A stretch of 64,000 nucleotides of DNA from Alkaliphilus transvaalensis ATCC 700919 (GCF_000621485.1 NZ_KK211286.1:248001-312000), one strand, 5' to 3'; shown: positions 1 through 8,790, counted from the first letter of the stretch. Numbers and translations: made by a program. The notes: generated by a model from the letters alone, not told the origin.

Positions 1-189
1 CTTAAACTAAAGCAGACAACAGCAGAATCTTCTTACAATATGGATGAACCTATTATAAAGTTAGAAGAACTAGAAAAATCAGCAATAATAGAAGCTTTAA
101 GACGTTGTAAGAATAAAGAAGAAGCTGCCAAGAGATTAGGGATTGGTAGAGCAACTTTATTTCGTAAAATAAAGCAGTACAAGCTTTAA
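1..189 (+). CDS. C-terminal end of a sigma-54-dependent activator (Fis-type HTH), partial
   Basis: The open frame enters from the left edge and stops at 187-189, giving the last 62 residues of a protein. It holds a Fis-type helix-turn-helix, with the core AAKRLGIGRATLFRKIK near the end, preceded by an acidic helix. This is the usual last domain of NtrC-like enhancer-binding proteins, which open sigma-54 promoters. The AAA+ and sensor domains lie outside the window, so the identity is inferred from the tail only. A sigma-54 promoter with upstream dyads lies 1.1 kb downstream, before the cysteine desulfidase, which makes this the likely activator of that gene. A Fis-like nucleoid protein is the less likely alternative. 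Confidence 0.75.
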   Translation, partial: LKLKQTTAESSYNMDEPIIKLEELEKSAIIEALRRCKNKEEAAKRLGIGRATLFRKIKQYKL

Positions 190-264
190 GATACAATAAT
201 AGTGACATTGTACCACTTCTAGTTTGTTAGCTTGATATAGATTCTTTAAAAGGATTACTTCAAT

Positions 265-290
265 GGACCTCGAAAGAGGTCCTTTGCTTT
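265..290 (+). terminator. Rho-independent terminator after the activator gene
   Basis: GGACCTC (265-271), a GAAA tetraloop and GAGGTCC (276-282) form a perfect 7 bp stem, followed by TTTGCTTT. It ends the transcript of the activator and also lies just beyond the stop of the convergent acetyltransferase gene. Confidence 0.85.
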
Positions 291-296
291 ATCTAT

Positions 297-857
297 TTAA
301 TGTTGAATAACTTGATTGAGTAGTCCATAAATTAAAAAATTGAAAGTCTGTCCTTCTAACCTAGAATGTTCCCTTAGGGATTTTAGGACTGTGAAGCCTT
401 TTTTTTCTAATAGTTTTCTAGCTTTGGAATTTAATTCATGGGTGACTGCTGCAATTACTTTAAGCTCTAAAACTTTAAACCCATAGTCAATGACCCTAGA
501 GACAGCTTCCTCCATATAGCCCAATCCTTGAAAATCTGGTAACAGGTCAAATCCAATATCAGCCTTTGTTTCATCCTCTGAAAAATTCCACAGGCAAACC
601 GTCCCAATTAATTGATGACTCTCAGTAGTGGTTATACCCCAAAGAATCCATTGTTTATTTGAAACTCCTTGAATAATTTTATGAATAAACTGTGCAGCTT
701 CATCATAGGTTTCGTAGCTTTTTTCATCGAGATACTTTAAAACTTCTTGATCTGATTTTAAAAGAAAGATTTCTTCTAAATCCAACAAGGAGATTTGTCT
801 CATAAATAGGCGTTCTGTTTTGAGGTTAGGAAAGGGTGTAAAATTTAATTTAGTCAT
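297..857 (-). CDS. GNAT family N-acetyltransferase (RimJ/RimL-like)
   Basis: This 186-residue protein fits the usual length of RimJ/RimL-type GNAT enzymes, which move an acetyl group from acetyl-CoA to an amine, often a protein N-terminus or an antibiotic. The N-terminus reads LKTERLFMRQISLLDLEEIF, the common opening of this group. The acetyl-CoA loop is visible as DFQGLGYMEEA around residues 107-117, followed by the NSKARKLLEKKGF helix. A ribosome site (AGGAGGT) lies just upstream of the ATG on the minus strand. The gene stands alone and convergent to the activator gene. The substrate cannot be told from sequence. Confidence 0.9.
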   Translation of the reverse strand: MTKLNFTPFPNLKTERLFMRQISLLDLEEIFLLKSDQEVLKYLDEKSYETYDEAAQFIHKIIQGVSNKQWILWGITTTESHQLIGTVCLWNFSEDETKADIGFDLLPDFQGLGYMEEAVSRVIDYGFKVLELKVIAAVTHELNSKARKLLEKKGFTVLKSLREHSRLEGQTFNFLIYGLLNQVIQH

Positions 858-1182
858 TTAAAACTACCTCCTATCATATTGAATCGATAAAATAAGTTCT
901 ATAGTTATTTAATAGATCTTAATAGCTGAGGAAATTGCATAATTGATCTTATCTTGATAGTAGTTCAAAAGGAAGACCCTATAGAGCAGATGAAACTTTA
1001 CCTTTTAGAGTATTATTAAAGAATATGCTCTTACTTTTAAGATTACTTTCTTAATACAATACTTAAGATTTTTTTCTTATGATAAAAGTCAAAAGTAGAG
1101 ATTTTTACAAGATTAAAAGCAATAGTTATTAATTTCGCTTTAAATGCCTTTAATCCTTTAAAGTACATGAAATCTAAACAAT
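858..1182. other. AT-rich intergenic stretch without a gene
   Basis: This is the left part of the gap between the acetyltransferase and the cysteine desulfidase. I find no open frame with a ribosome site and no clear hairpin followed by a T-tract. The right part of the gap holds the dyads and the sigma-54 promoter listed separately. Confidence 0.5.
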
Positions 1183-1238
1183 GTATCATTATGATACTAG
1201 TCTCAATTTGATACGCAATATGAGTATCAATATGAGAC
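1183..1238 (+). promoter_or_regulatory. Three 15 bp dyads, probable enhancer sites for a sigma-54 activator
   Basis: Three copies of a dyad follow one another: GTATCATTATGATAC (1183-1197, perfect 7 bp arms), GTCTCAATTTGATAC (1200-1214) and GTATCAATATGAGAC (1224-1238). They share the form GTMTCAWWWTGAKAC. They end about 73 bp upstream of the -24/-12 promoter at 1311, a usual place for enhancer-binding-protein sites. Their repetition and symmetry are seen directly. That the upstream Fis-HTH protein binds them is inference. Confidence 0.7.
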
Positions 1239-1310
1239 TGCTTAACTCCTTGTCCTGTAAAGAACTATATTTTTTAGTGAATCCTTAAGGATTAATCCTA
1301 CTTTAAGCTA

Positions 1311-1326
1311 TGGCATGGTTTTTGCT
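1311..1326 (+). promoter_or_regulatory. Sigma-54 (-24/-12) promoter of the cysteine desulfidase
   Basis: TGGCATGGTTTTTGCT matches the RpoN consensus TGGCAYR-N4-TTGCW at every defined position. The invariant GG (1312-1313) and GC (1324-1325) are separated by exactly 10 bp. Transcription would start near 1337, about 30 bases before the TTG start codon. The gene should therefore depend on sigma-54 and an ATP-driven activator. Confidence 0.85.
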
Positions 1327-1366
1327 ATGAAATAAAGTAGGACTATAAATTAGGAGGGACATAAAG

Positions 1367-2659
1367 TTGAAAAAATATCAAATGGTTAAGAGTATATTAG
1401 AAAAAGAGGTAACACCTGCAATAGGTTGTACAGAGCCAGTAGCAGTAGCATTGGCAGCTGCTACTGCAATGGAGTGTATTGGAGGGAAACCCATTCATAT
1501 TATGGTTACTGTAAATAGTAATGTTTATAAAAATGCTATGGCGGTAGGTATTCCTGGAACAGCAAAAGTAGGAATAGATATTGCGGCTGCATTGGGAGTA
1601 TTTGGAGGAGAGGCAGGAAAGGGACTCCAAGTCCTTAAACATGCAGAAAAAGGTGAAAAAGAAGCATTAGAATTTGTTGCAAGGGGAGCAGTTACTGTTA
1701 ATGTAGTTAAAAAGTCAGAAGTATTTATAGATTGTGTTGTTACCTCAGAAATAGGGGAGGGAAGGTGCGTCATTGAAAAAAGCCATAATAATATAGTCTA
1801 TGTTTCTAAGAATGGTGTAGCTTTAACTTTACACCAAAATGAAGAGATCGAAGTAAAAGAAGATCGAGAGGGCTTAATCAACTGGTTAAAGAATGAAAGA
1901 ATTACTGAAATTATTAATTTAGTAAGAGAGATTCCTTTGGAATATATAAACTTCATGTTAGAAGGAAGGGATATGAATCTGGCAGTAGCAAAACTAGGGC
2001 TAGAAATGAAAGTGGGAATGGGAGTGGGGTTCTTATCAAAAGATAGAAATATTGATACACTCGAAGGATATGCTGCCACCTTAACAGCGGCAGGGGCTGA
2101 TGTAAGAATGGCGGGGGAAAAGGTCCCAGTTATGAGTAGTGCAGGTAGTGGAAATCATGGCATTACAGCTATTCTACCTGTGGTGGCTATTAGCGAAAAA
2201 ATGGGTAAAGATGAAGCGACATTAATTAGAGCATTGGCACTAAGTCATTTAATTACAGTATATATAAAAAGCTACACTGGTAAACTATCTCCTTTATGCG
2301 GTTGTGCTGTAGCAGCAGGAATCGGCGCTAGTACAGGAATAGCATTTTTGATGGGGGGTGATAGTCACCAAATAGAAGGTACAATTAAAAATATGGTAGC
2401 TAATATTACAGGGATGATTTGTGATGGAGGTAAGGTAGGTTGTGCATTGAAATTATATAATGCTGCTGCAACAGCCTATATTTCTGCTCAGTTAGCAGTG
2501 GAGGGGTCAGTTGTTCCATCGGATAATGGAATCATTCATGAAAATATTGAAAAAACCATAAGTAATATAGGTAAGTTGAGTTTTCAAGGAATGGAAGAGA
2601 CCGATCGAATCATATTAGAGATCATGCTAGAAAATAGAAAAGTACAATACTGTAGCTAG
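1367..2659 (+). CDS. cyuA: L-cysteine desulfidase family protein (CyuA/CdsB)
   Basis: The 430-residue product belongs to the cysteine desulfidase (UPF0597/YhaM) family, [4Fe-4S] enzymes that split L-cysteine to pyruvate, ammonia and sulfide in the cytoplasm. The family opening EVTPAIGCTEPVAVALA is present, with Cys21. Likely cluster ligands are Cys311 and Cys313 (LCGCAVAAG) and Cys352/Cys359 (CDGGKVGC). The start is TTG, chosen by the ribosome site AGGAGGG 9 bases before it. The gene is monocistronic and ends before a strong bidirectional hairpin. It is preceded by a sigma-54 promoter and three dyads, so expression probably answers to cysteine through the activator at the window start. A comparable sigma-54 control of cdsB by CdsR has been reported in Clostridioides difficile, as I recall it. 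Confidence 0.9.
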   Translation: MKKYQMVKSILEKEVTPAIGCTEPVAVALAAATAMECIGGKPIHIMVTVNSNVYKNAMAVGIPGTAKVGIDIAAALGVFGGEAGKGLQVLKHAEKGEKEALEFVARGAVTVNVVKKSEVFIDCVVTSEIGEGRCVIEKSHNNIVYVSKNGVALTLHQNEEIEVKEDREGLINWLKNERITEIINLVREIPLEYINFMLEGRDMNLAVAKLGLEMKVGMGVGFLSKDRNIDTLEGYAATLTAAGADVRMAGEKVPVMSSAGSGNHGITAILPVVAISEKMGKDEATLIRALALSHLITVYIKSYTGKLSPLCGCAVAAGIGASTGIAFLMGGDSHQIEGTIKNMVANITGMICDGGKVGCALKLYNAAATAYISAQLAVEGSVVPSDNGIIHENIEKTISNIGKLSFQGMEETDRIILEIMLENRKVQYCS

Positions 2660-2757
2660 ACAGAGATACGGTGACAGGTAGAGTGCAAATAGTTCTACAG
2701 ATAGATCTAGTGATAGATCTACTAATAGAGACAAATAGAATAACACTTTTCTATTCG

Positions 2758-2924
2758 TTAGAACAAAGTATTCCCTCGGAAGATTTATAGGATGACTTTA
2801 GGTGAAAAAACTAAGCGACCTACACAATTTAATCCATTAAATTGGTTATCTGCTTATCTTGAAACTTATTACGTAAAGTTCTCTTATTTTAATAATAATT
2901 AAAGTCGAACTGTCCTATTCGTTA
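2758..2924 (+). repeat. Dispersed non-coding repeat, copy A (167 bp)
   Basis: This stretch recurs in inverted orientation at 37562-37729 with high identity over about 167 bp, and its right end recurs at 53518-53565. It begins TTAGAACAAAG and ends CCTATTCGTTA. It carries no open frame. The right end folds as a long AT-rich hairpin closed by AAAGTTC/GAACTTT-type arms (the distal arm is mutated here to GAACTGT). Another CTATTCGTTA ends at 2760, so part of an adjoining tandem unit is probably present on the left. It lies between convergent genes. Confidence 0.8.
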
Positions 2925-2934
2925 CAAAAAATGG

Positions 2935-2978
2935 AAAATCCGATTCTTCATTAGTTTTCATGATAGAATCGGATTTTT
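2935..2978. terminator. Bidirectional terminator between cyuA and the YjiH-type gene
   Basis: AAAATCCGATTCT (2935-2947) pairs with AGAATCGGATTTT (2965-2977), a 13 bp perfect stem with a 17-base loop. It has T-runs on the + side and A-runs that become T-runs on the minus strand. It serves both convergent genes. Confidence 0.85.
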
Positions 2979-3006
2979 GTTTATATAGTAAATTTAATTG
3001 TTTTGA

Positions 3007-4368
3007 TTAGAATATGATGTGTGCTATTAATACAATAATCGGTAGGGTAACTAGTGTACGTTGAATAAAGATTAATAATAAATCTTTGATATTAATTGGT
3101 AGCTTTGACCCAAGTAGTAAGCCCCCAACTTCAGACATATAAATTAATTGTGTAACAGATACACAGGCAATTACAAATCTTGTAAGTTCACTTTCGATTC
3201 TACTTCCAATAATAGCAGGTAAGAACATATCAGCAAAACCAATGACAAGGGTTTGTGATGCTTCAGCAGCATAGGGAACCCCCATAATTTTTAGTAGTGG
3301 AATAAAAGGAAGTCCTAACCATTGGAATATTGGTGTAAACTCTGCAATAACTAAAGCTAATGTACCGAATGCCATAACGATAGGGATTACACCTAACCAC
3401 ATATCTAAAACATTTTTAATACCACCGATAAAAAACTCACCAACGTTTGATTGCTGACCAGCTTTATTAACGGCTTGCTTAACACCCCATTGAAGAGCAG
3501 TGTAGTCTTCGGGAATTACTTCTCCTGTATTTACCTTCATATCATTGTAATAACTATCGAGTTTTCTAGATAGAGGCGGTATTCTTGGGACAATAATTGC
3601 CGCTGCAACCCCAGAAAGTGTTACTGTTAAATAAAAAGGTACAAAGAGATGGGCTAAACCAACTTGTGCAATTACCACAAGGCTAAAGGTGATGGAAACA
3701 GCTGAAAAAGTAGTAGCAATAACGGCAGCTTCTCTTTTTGTATAGTAACCTTCTTCATATTGTTTGTTTGTTAAAAGAACTCCAATTGTTCCATCTCCTA
3801 ACCAAGAGGTAATACAATCGATGGAAGAACGTCCAGGTAAATTAAAAATAGGTCGCATAATTTTATTTAATAAAGAACCAAAGAATTCTAATAGACCAAA
3901 ATTTAATAATAAAGGTAAAAATAGTCCAGCAAATAAAAATACTGAAAATAGTATTGGAATTAAATCAAATAATAGTAAACCACCAGTATCTTCTGACCAA
4001 ATAGCACTTGGTCCTACTTCTAATAAAGTGAGAAGTGCAAAAGTAGCACCTATAATCCTAGAAATAAGCCATAGTGGTGTTACATCAAATAAGGATTTTA
4101 AGAATGAGTTCTTTAATATAAAAGAAGGTTTAAATATTTTAGTAATGATACTTCCTGCAAATGATAATAACATTAAAATAGTTGTGATGGCAGGGAGAGA
4201 ATCTGTTAGGGCACCCTGTAATGACTTTGAAAATAAAGCTATTGGAATGGTAATCTCACCATTGTTTGAAATAGGTATCATAAATAATAATGCACCAATT
4301 AATGATGGGATAATAAAACGTAGTATAGCTTGAGTTGAATACGTATTATTTTTGTTTTGACTAATCAT
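3007..4368 (-). CDS. YjiH-type membrane protein with nucleoside-recognition (Gate) domains
   Basis: The 453-residue product is strongly hydrophobic, with about ten membrane segments from residue 15 to the C-terminus. It resembles the YjiH/Gate family: LLPAITTILMLLSFAG-like helices early on, a soluble loop around residues 270-310, and IGGIKNVLDMWLGVIPIVMA in the second half. Proteins of this family are presumed transporters; the substrate is not known. It is convergent with cyuA and separated from ttcA by a 225 bp divergent gap. A ribosome site (AAAGGAG) sits 14 bases before the ATG. Closeness to the cysteine desulfidase hints at amino-acid transport but does not prove it. Confidence 0.8.
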   Translation of the reverse strand: MISQNKNNTYSTQAILRFIIPSLIGALLFMIPISNNGEITIPIALFSKSLQGALTDSLPAITTILMLLSFAGSIITKIFKPSFILKNSFLKSLFDVTPLWLISRIIGATFALLTLLEVGPSAIWSEDTGGLLLFDLIPILFSVFLFAGLFLPLLLNFGLLEFFGSLLNKIMRPIFNLPGRSSIDCITSWLGDGTIGVLLTNKQYEEGYYTKREAAVIATTFSAVSITFSLVVIAQVGLAHLFVPFYLTVTLSGVAAAIIVPRIPPLSRKLDSYYNDMKVNTGEVIPEDYTALQWGVKQAVNKAGQQSNVGEFFIGGIKNVLDMWLGVIPIVMAFGTLALVIAEFTPIFQWLGLPFIPLLKIMGVPYAAEASQTLVIGFADMFLPAIIGSRIESELTRFVIACVSVTQLIYMSEVGGLLLGSKLPINIKDLLLIFIQRTLVTLPIIVLIAHIIF

Positions 4369-4593
4369 ATCCGTTCATTCTCCTTTAAGTAAAGTGATTG
4401 TTTATACAACGATATTAATTTTAATACATAATGAATAAATATGCAATAGTATGTATGTTAATTTTAATTAATATTTATTAAGAAGTGAAATGATACCAGT
4501 AACAATCAGAGATTTTAATCATTATTTTTGCTTTTGAAAGACAAAATAACATAAAGATGTTATAATATTGGGGTAAAATAGTGAGGTGATTTT

Positions 4594-5472
4594 GTGAGTG
4601 AGATATCAGGAAGTGGATGCGAACAACTAATTCCCTTTAGTGATCGTAAGTCCCTTCAAGAAATAGAAAGAAGTATTATCACTAAGTATCGAAAGGATAT
4701 TTGGTCAAAGTTTGTTAAAGCTATAAAAGAGTATAACTTGATTGAAGATGGTGATAAAATAGCTGTAGCCATCTCAGGTGGTAAAGATAGTCTTTTAATG
4801 GCCAAGCTATTTCAAGAATTAAAAAAACATGGTAGAGATAACTTTGAGTTGGAATTTATAGCAATGGACCCAGGCTATCATGAAAGTATAAAAAAACTTT
4901 TAATAGATAATTGTCAACACTTAAATATTCCATTGCATATTTTTGATTCAGGAATATTTAAAATTGTTGATAATTTAGCTAAAGACTATCCTTGTTATAT
5001 GTGCGCAAAAATGAGGAGGGGTGCTTTGTATAGTAAGGCCCAAGAATTAGGTTGTAACAAGTTAGCCTTAGGTCATCATTTTAACGATGTTATTGAGACT
5101 ACCCTTCTAAACGTCCTTTATACGGGAAACTTTAGTACAATGCTCCCAAAGCTTAAGTCATCAAATTTTGATAAACTAGAGCTGATTAGACCATTATATT
5201 ATATTGAAGAAGCAGCTATCGCAGATTTTACTCAATCAAATGGGATCTGGCCTCTAAATTGTGCATGTATGGTGGCAGCTAAGAAAATTGGAACAAAGAG
5301 ACATGAAGTTAAGGCATTAATTGAAAACTTAAAGAGTAACTTTGAAGCTGTAGATAAATCAATCTTTAGAGCAGCTCAAAATGTTAATATGGACTGTATA
5401 CTGGGGTGGCAGAAAAAAGGGGAAAAATACTCATATCTGGATTTTTATGATGAACTTGAAGATGAGTATTAG
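4594..5472 (+). CDS. ttcA: TtcA-like tRNA 2-thiocytidine synthase (PP-loop ATPase)
   Basis: This 292-residue cytoplasmic protein has the PP-loop SGGKDS at residues 61-66, which binds ATP and adenylates the target base. It also has a CxxC pair (Cys134, Cys137 in CYMCAKMRRG), the LGHHFNDVIET motif around 159-169, and further cysteines 223 and 225. That is the TtcA layout, in which three cysteines hold a [4Fe-4S] cluster used to thiolate cytidine 32 of tRNA. The start is GTG after the ribosome site GAGGTGA. A terminator follows directly, so the gene is its own unit. TtcA is the best fit, but other TtcA/TilS-like PP-loop enzymes cannot be excluded. Confidence 0.82.
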   Translation: MSEISGSGCEQLIPFSDRKSLQEIERSIITKYRKDIWSKFVKAIKEYNLIEDGDKIAVAISGGKDSLLMAKLFQELKKHGRDNFELEFIAMDPGYHESIKKLLIDNCQHLNIPLHIFDSGIFKIVDNLAKDYPCYMCAKMRRGALYSKAQELGCNKLALGHHFNDVIETTLLNVLYTGNFSTMLPKLKSSNFDKLELIRPLYYIEEAAIADFTQSNGIWPLNCACMVAAKKIGTKRHEVKALIENLKSNFEAVDKSIFRAAQNVNMDCILGWQKKGEKYSYLDFYDELEDEY

Positions 5473-5495
5473 GTTTTATATAAAAGAATATATTT

Positions 5496-5522
5496 AAAAT
5501 CACCCGTTAGGGTGATTTTTTG
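5496..5522 (+). terminator. Terminator after ttcA
   Basis: AAATCACCC (5497-5505), loop GTTA, GGGTGATTT and a run of T form a 9 bp stem with a T-tract, 25 bases after the stop codon. Confidence 0.9.
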
Positions 5523-5707
5523 TCTTAGCTTAAGGGATTTAATAATACATTTCATAAAATTATGGTATAATAATAGTTAGTTTATCGTAAACTGGTTTAA
5601 TATGGTAGAATCTTAATGATTACTTTACCTAATACTAAGGTATTAAATAAAGAATAAGAAAAATAAAAATAAAATTAAGATAATATTTATATGGGGATGA
5701 TGATTAC

Positions 5708-8023
5708 ATGAAAAAATGCTCAGTATGTAATAAAAATATGGCAGTTGTGTTTGCTTCTAAATTAGAGAATGGCAAATCAGAAATGAAGGGTTTATGTATA
5801 GAATGTGCAAAAAAAATGGGGATACCTGTTATTGATCAAATTATGCAACAGACAGGTCTAACTGCTGAAGAAGTGGAAAACCTAACAGAACAGATGAATG
5901 AAACTTTTGATGATATGGACCTGGATAATTTAGAAGAAAATGATATGCTTATGAACTTATTTAATGATTCTTTATCAGCTATGAAGGGTTTAGGTGGCTT
6001 AGAGAAGGAATCTGATGAAATTGAAAATATAGAGGATGAAGAGTCAGAAGAAGAGATTATAATTGATGAAAAGAAAGAAAAGACCAAAGGTAAAAAGAAA
6101 AAATCTAAAGGTAAAAAGAAATTTTTAGATACCTATGGTACAAATCTGACTGCTAAGGCTCAACAGCATCAGGTGGATAAAATTATTGGAAGAAATCGAG
6201 AAATTGATAGAGTTGTTCAAATATTAAATCGAAGAACAAAAAACAATCCTGTATTAATTGGCGAACCAGGCGTTGGTAAAACGGCAATTGCAGAAGGTTT
6301 AGCAGTCCGAATTGTAGAAAAACAAGTTCCTTCAAAGTTGTTTGATGCTGAAGTCTATCTTCTAGATCTTACAGCAGTTGTTGCTGGAACCCAATTTAGA
6401 GGACAATTTGAAGGTCGTATGAAATCCATTATAAAAGAAGCTCAAGAATGTGGGAATGTGATACTAGTTATAGATGAGGTCCACAATATAATGGGAGCCG
6501 GTGAAGTACATGGAGGTGTAATGAACGCAGCCAATATTCTTAAGCCTGCATTGGCAAAGGGCGAAATACAAATTATTGGGGCTACAACACTAGAAGAATA
6601 TAGAAAGCACATTGAAAAAGACTCTGCCTTAGAGCGAAGATTTCAACCAGTTATTGTAGATGAACCCACAGTTGAGGAATCTATAGAAATATTAAAGGGA
6701 ATCAAGGGCTACTATGAAGATTATCATAGAGTGCAAATTTCTGATGAGGTTATTGAAGTAGCAGTGAAAATGTCTGAGAGATATATAACTGATCGTTATT
6801 TACCAGATAAAGCTATCGACGTAATTGATGAAGCTGGGTCAAGGGTTAATCTAAGAAACCAGGGTCTAGTAGAACTGGAAGCGTTAAAAGAAGAATTAAG
6901 TCAACTTCAAGAAAAAATTGAAATGGCTGCCTATAACAATAACTATGAAAAGGCTGCTGAATATAAAGTTGAAGAATGTAGACTACAAGAAAAGATAAAA
7001 GAAATCGAAAAAACTTCGGGTGAAGTGAAAATAAATGTTGAAGACATAGCCTTTGTGATAGAGGCTTGGACTAAAATTCCTGTTCAAAAAATTACTGAAG
7101 AAGAAGCAGAAAAACTTTTAAATCTTGAAAAAAGGTTGCATCAAAGGATTGTTGGGCAAGAAGAAGCAATAGAAAGTATTGCTCGAACCATTAGAAGAAA
7201 TCGGTCGGGTTTTAGAAGAAAGAAAAAACCAGCTTCTTTTATTTTTGTTGGACCTACTGGAGTTGGTAAAACAGAACTGGTAAAAACTTTAGCTAGTGAG
7301 CTTTTTGGTAGTGAAGAGGCTATGATTCGAGTAGATATGTCAGAGTATATGGAAAAACATACAGTTTCTAAATTAATTGGTGCTCCTCCAGGCTATGTAG
7401 GATATGATCAAGGGGGACAATTAACTGATAAGGTTCGAAGAAAACCCTATTCGGTAATCTTAATGGATGAGATAGAAAAGGCTCACCCAGATGTATTTAA
7501 TATGTTACTACAGATATTAGATGATGGTAGGTTAACCGATAGTCAAGGCAGAACAACCCATTTTGAAAATACTGTTATTATTATGACATCCAATGCTGGT
7601 AGTCACTTAAAAGCTAAGGGCATGGGTTTTAGAAATAATGAATATCAAGCAATGGAAAATAAGGTTAAGGACGCTTTAAAAGAAATTTTTAGGCCTGAAT
7701 TTTTAAATAGAGTAGATGAGACCATTGTATTCACTCAATTAACTAGGGAAGAACTTAAAGAAATAGTTGACTTAATGTTAAAAGAAGTGAAGGAAGATGT
7801 TCTAGAAAGTAAAGTGAAGCTAGAAATCTCTGATGAAGTTAAAGCATTTATTCTAGAAAAAGGTTATGATGAAAAATATGGCGCTAGACCAATTAGAAGA
7901 ACAATTCAAAGATATATTGAAGATGAGATTGCAGAGTATTATCTAAAGAACCAACTTGAAGCAGGAGAAAAGATCAAAGCTGTTTTAGTAGATGACAAAG
8001 TTAAAATTATTAGAGAAAATTAG
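5708..8023 (+). CDS. clpE: ClpE-like Clp ATPase with N-terminal zinc finger
   Basis: The 771-residue product is a two-ring-domain AAA+ unfoldase that would feed ClpP. Residues 1-40 form a treble-clef zinc site (Cys4, Cys7, Cys30, Cys33), as in ClpE and McsA. An acidic stretch (about 60-122) and a very lysine-rich linker (about 122-140) follow. Walker A of ring one is GEPGVGKT (185-192), the middle domain carries a UVR-like coiled coil (about 390-440), and Walker A of ring two is GPTGVGKT (515-522). GMGF after the SNAGS motif is the ClpP-docking loop. It lacks the ClpC N-domain repeats. At 771 residues it is longer than Bacillus ClpE (about 700), mainly through the linker. I see no CtsR operator upstream and no mcsAB neighbours. 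Confidence 0.88.
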   Translation: MKKCSVCNKNMAVVFASKLENGKSEMKGLCIECAKKMGIPVIDQIMQQTGLTAEEVENLTEQMNETFDDMDLDNLEENDMLMNLFNDSLSAMKGLGGLEKESDEIENIEDEESEEEIIIDEKKEKTKGKKKKSKGKKKFLDTYGTNLTAKAQQHQVDKIIGRNREIDRVVQILNRRTKNNPVLIGEPGVGKTAIAEGLAVRIVEKQVPSKLFDAEVYLLDLTAVVAGTQFRGQFEGRMKSIIKEAQECGNVILVIDEVHNIMGAGEVHGGVMNAANILKPALAKGEIQIIGATTLEEYRKHIEKDSALERRFQPVIVDEPTVEESIEILKGIKGYYEDYHRVQISDEVIEVAVKMSERYITDRYLPDKAIDVIDEAGSRVNLRNQGLVELEALKEELSQLQEKIEMAAYNNNYEKAAEYKVEECRLQEKIKEIEKTSGEVKINVEDIAFVIEAWTKIPVQKITEEEAEKLLNLEKRLHQRIVGQEEAIESIARTIRRNRSGFRRKKKPASFIFVGPTGVGKTELVKTLASELFGSEEAMIRVDMSEYMEKHTVSKLIGAPPGYVGYDQGGQLTDKVRRKPYSVILMDEIEKAHPDVFNMLLQILDDGRLTDSQGRTTHFENTVIIMTSNAGSHLKAKGMGFRNNEYQAMENKVKDALKEIFRPEFLNRVDETIVFTQLTREELKEIVDLMLKEVKEDVLESKVKLEISDEVKAFILEKGYDEKYGARPIRRTIQRYIEDEIAEYYLKNQLEAGEKIKAVLVDDKVKIIREN

Positions 8024-8026
8024 ATA

Positions 8027-8080
8027 AAAGGGCTTGTCTTAAAATGATTTGTGCAAACATTAAAGACAGCCCTTTTTTTT
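8027..8080 (+). terminator. Terminator after the Clp ATPase gene
   Basis: AAGGGCTTGTCTT and AAAGACAGCCCTT form a long, slightly imperfect stem followed by a run of eight T. It starts a few bases after the stop codon. Confidence 0.8.
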
Positions 8081-8216
8081 GGGCTACAAGATAATTAAAA
8101 GCACATTATTAACAGTTACTTACCTTTGTGATTGTGGGAGGAGATGAATTTAGATATAATAAGTTTGAGGAGAAAAGATATATTAGATAATAATTCAATA
8201 TTCAGGAGGATTAGCA

Positions 8217-8732
8217 ATGGATGATTTAATTATTGAACCTAAGCTAGGAATTGGAAAGATCACCCTTGGGATGTCGATGAAAGAAGTAGAAGCGTGTATA
8301 GCCTATTATTCAAAAAAGCACCTTGGAGTAGATGATGATAAGAATGCCATTGCTTCTTCTTTACAAGTTGCATATGACCCCGAGGGAAAAGTTAATTTTA
8401 TTCACTTAGACTCAAGAATAACTAAGTACTTTAATTGCTTATTTAGAGGAGTTGATGTATTTAGTACTAAAGTTGACTTATTGGTAAAGATGATAGATGA
8501 AATTTCACCTTATGATAGAAATCATCCTGAACTAGGCTGTACATTTTATTTTCCTGAAATTGGTTTAGGGTTGTGGAGACCAAGAATCTTTAATGAAGAA
8601 GATCAACTGACGAAAGAATTTCAAGAATTAACACCAGAGAATCAAGAGGATGAATTGAGAAACTTATACTTTGAAGTTGTCTGCATAGAGAAGGATTATT
8701 ATAAAAACGCTAAAAAAGATTACATAAAATAA
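8217..8732 (+). CDS. Protein of unknown function, 171 residues
   Basis: I do not recognise this protein. It starts with ATG after a good ribosome site (AGGAGGATTAGCA) and has codon use like its neighbours, so it should be real. The N-terminus (LGIGKITLGMSMKEVEACI) resembles the short beta-strand and helix found at the start of several small proteins linked to toxin or immunity systems, but this is only a resemblance. A middle part with repeated aromatic residues (YFNCLFRGVDVF, CTFYFPEIGLGLWRPRIF) and a charged C-terminus suggest a soluble alpha/beta fold. There is no signal peptide or membrane segment. It stands alone between two hairpins. Confidence 0.75.
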   Translation: MDDLIIEPKLGIGKITLGMSMKEVEACIAYYSKKHLGVDDDKNAIASSLQVAYDPEGKVNFIHLDSRITKYFNCLFRGVDVFSTKVDLLVKMIDEISPYDRNHPELGCTFYFPEIGLGLWRPRIFNEEDQLTKEFQELTPENQEDELRNLYFEVVCIEKDYYKNAKKDYIK

Positions 8733-8752
8733 AAAAAAATTCTTTAATAATA

Positions 8753-8790
8753 TTAGGGCAGGCATCTACGAAGATGCTTGCCCTAACGAT
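8753..8790. terminator. Hairpin between the unknown gene and ilvE
   Basis: TTAGGGCAGGCATCT (8753-8767) pairs with AGATGCTTGCCCTAA (8772-8786), a 15 bp stem with one mismatch or wobble. No strong T-tract follows on the + strand. It sits between convergent genes and probably ends both transcripts, though less surely than the others listed. Confidence 0.6.

Noticed and set aside
2690-2735. Short repeats of GATAGATCTA near the cyuA stop codon, considered as part of the dispersed repeat
   Set aside because: They do not recur at the other copies and are only a local imperfect duplication.
3764-4333. 189-codon open frame on the + strand inside the YjiH-type gene
   Set aside because: It is the shadow of the real membrane-protein gene on the other strand, has no ribosome site and low-complexity composition.
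4369-4593. Search for a sigma-54 promoter before the YjiH-type gene
   Set aside because: No sequence with the GG-N10-GC spacing and surrounding consensus was found on the minus strand.
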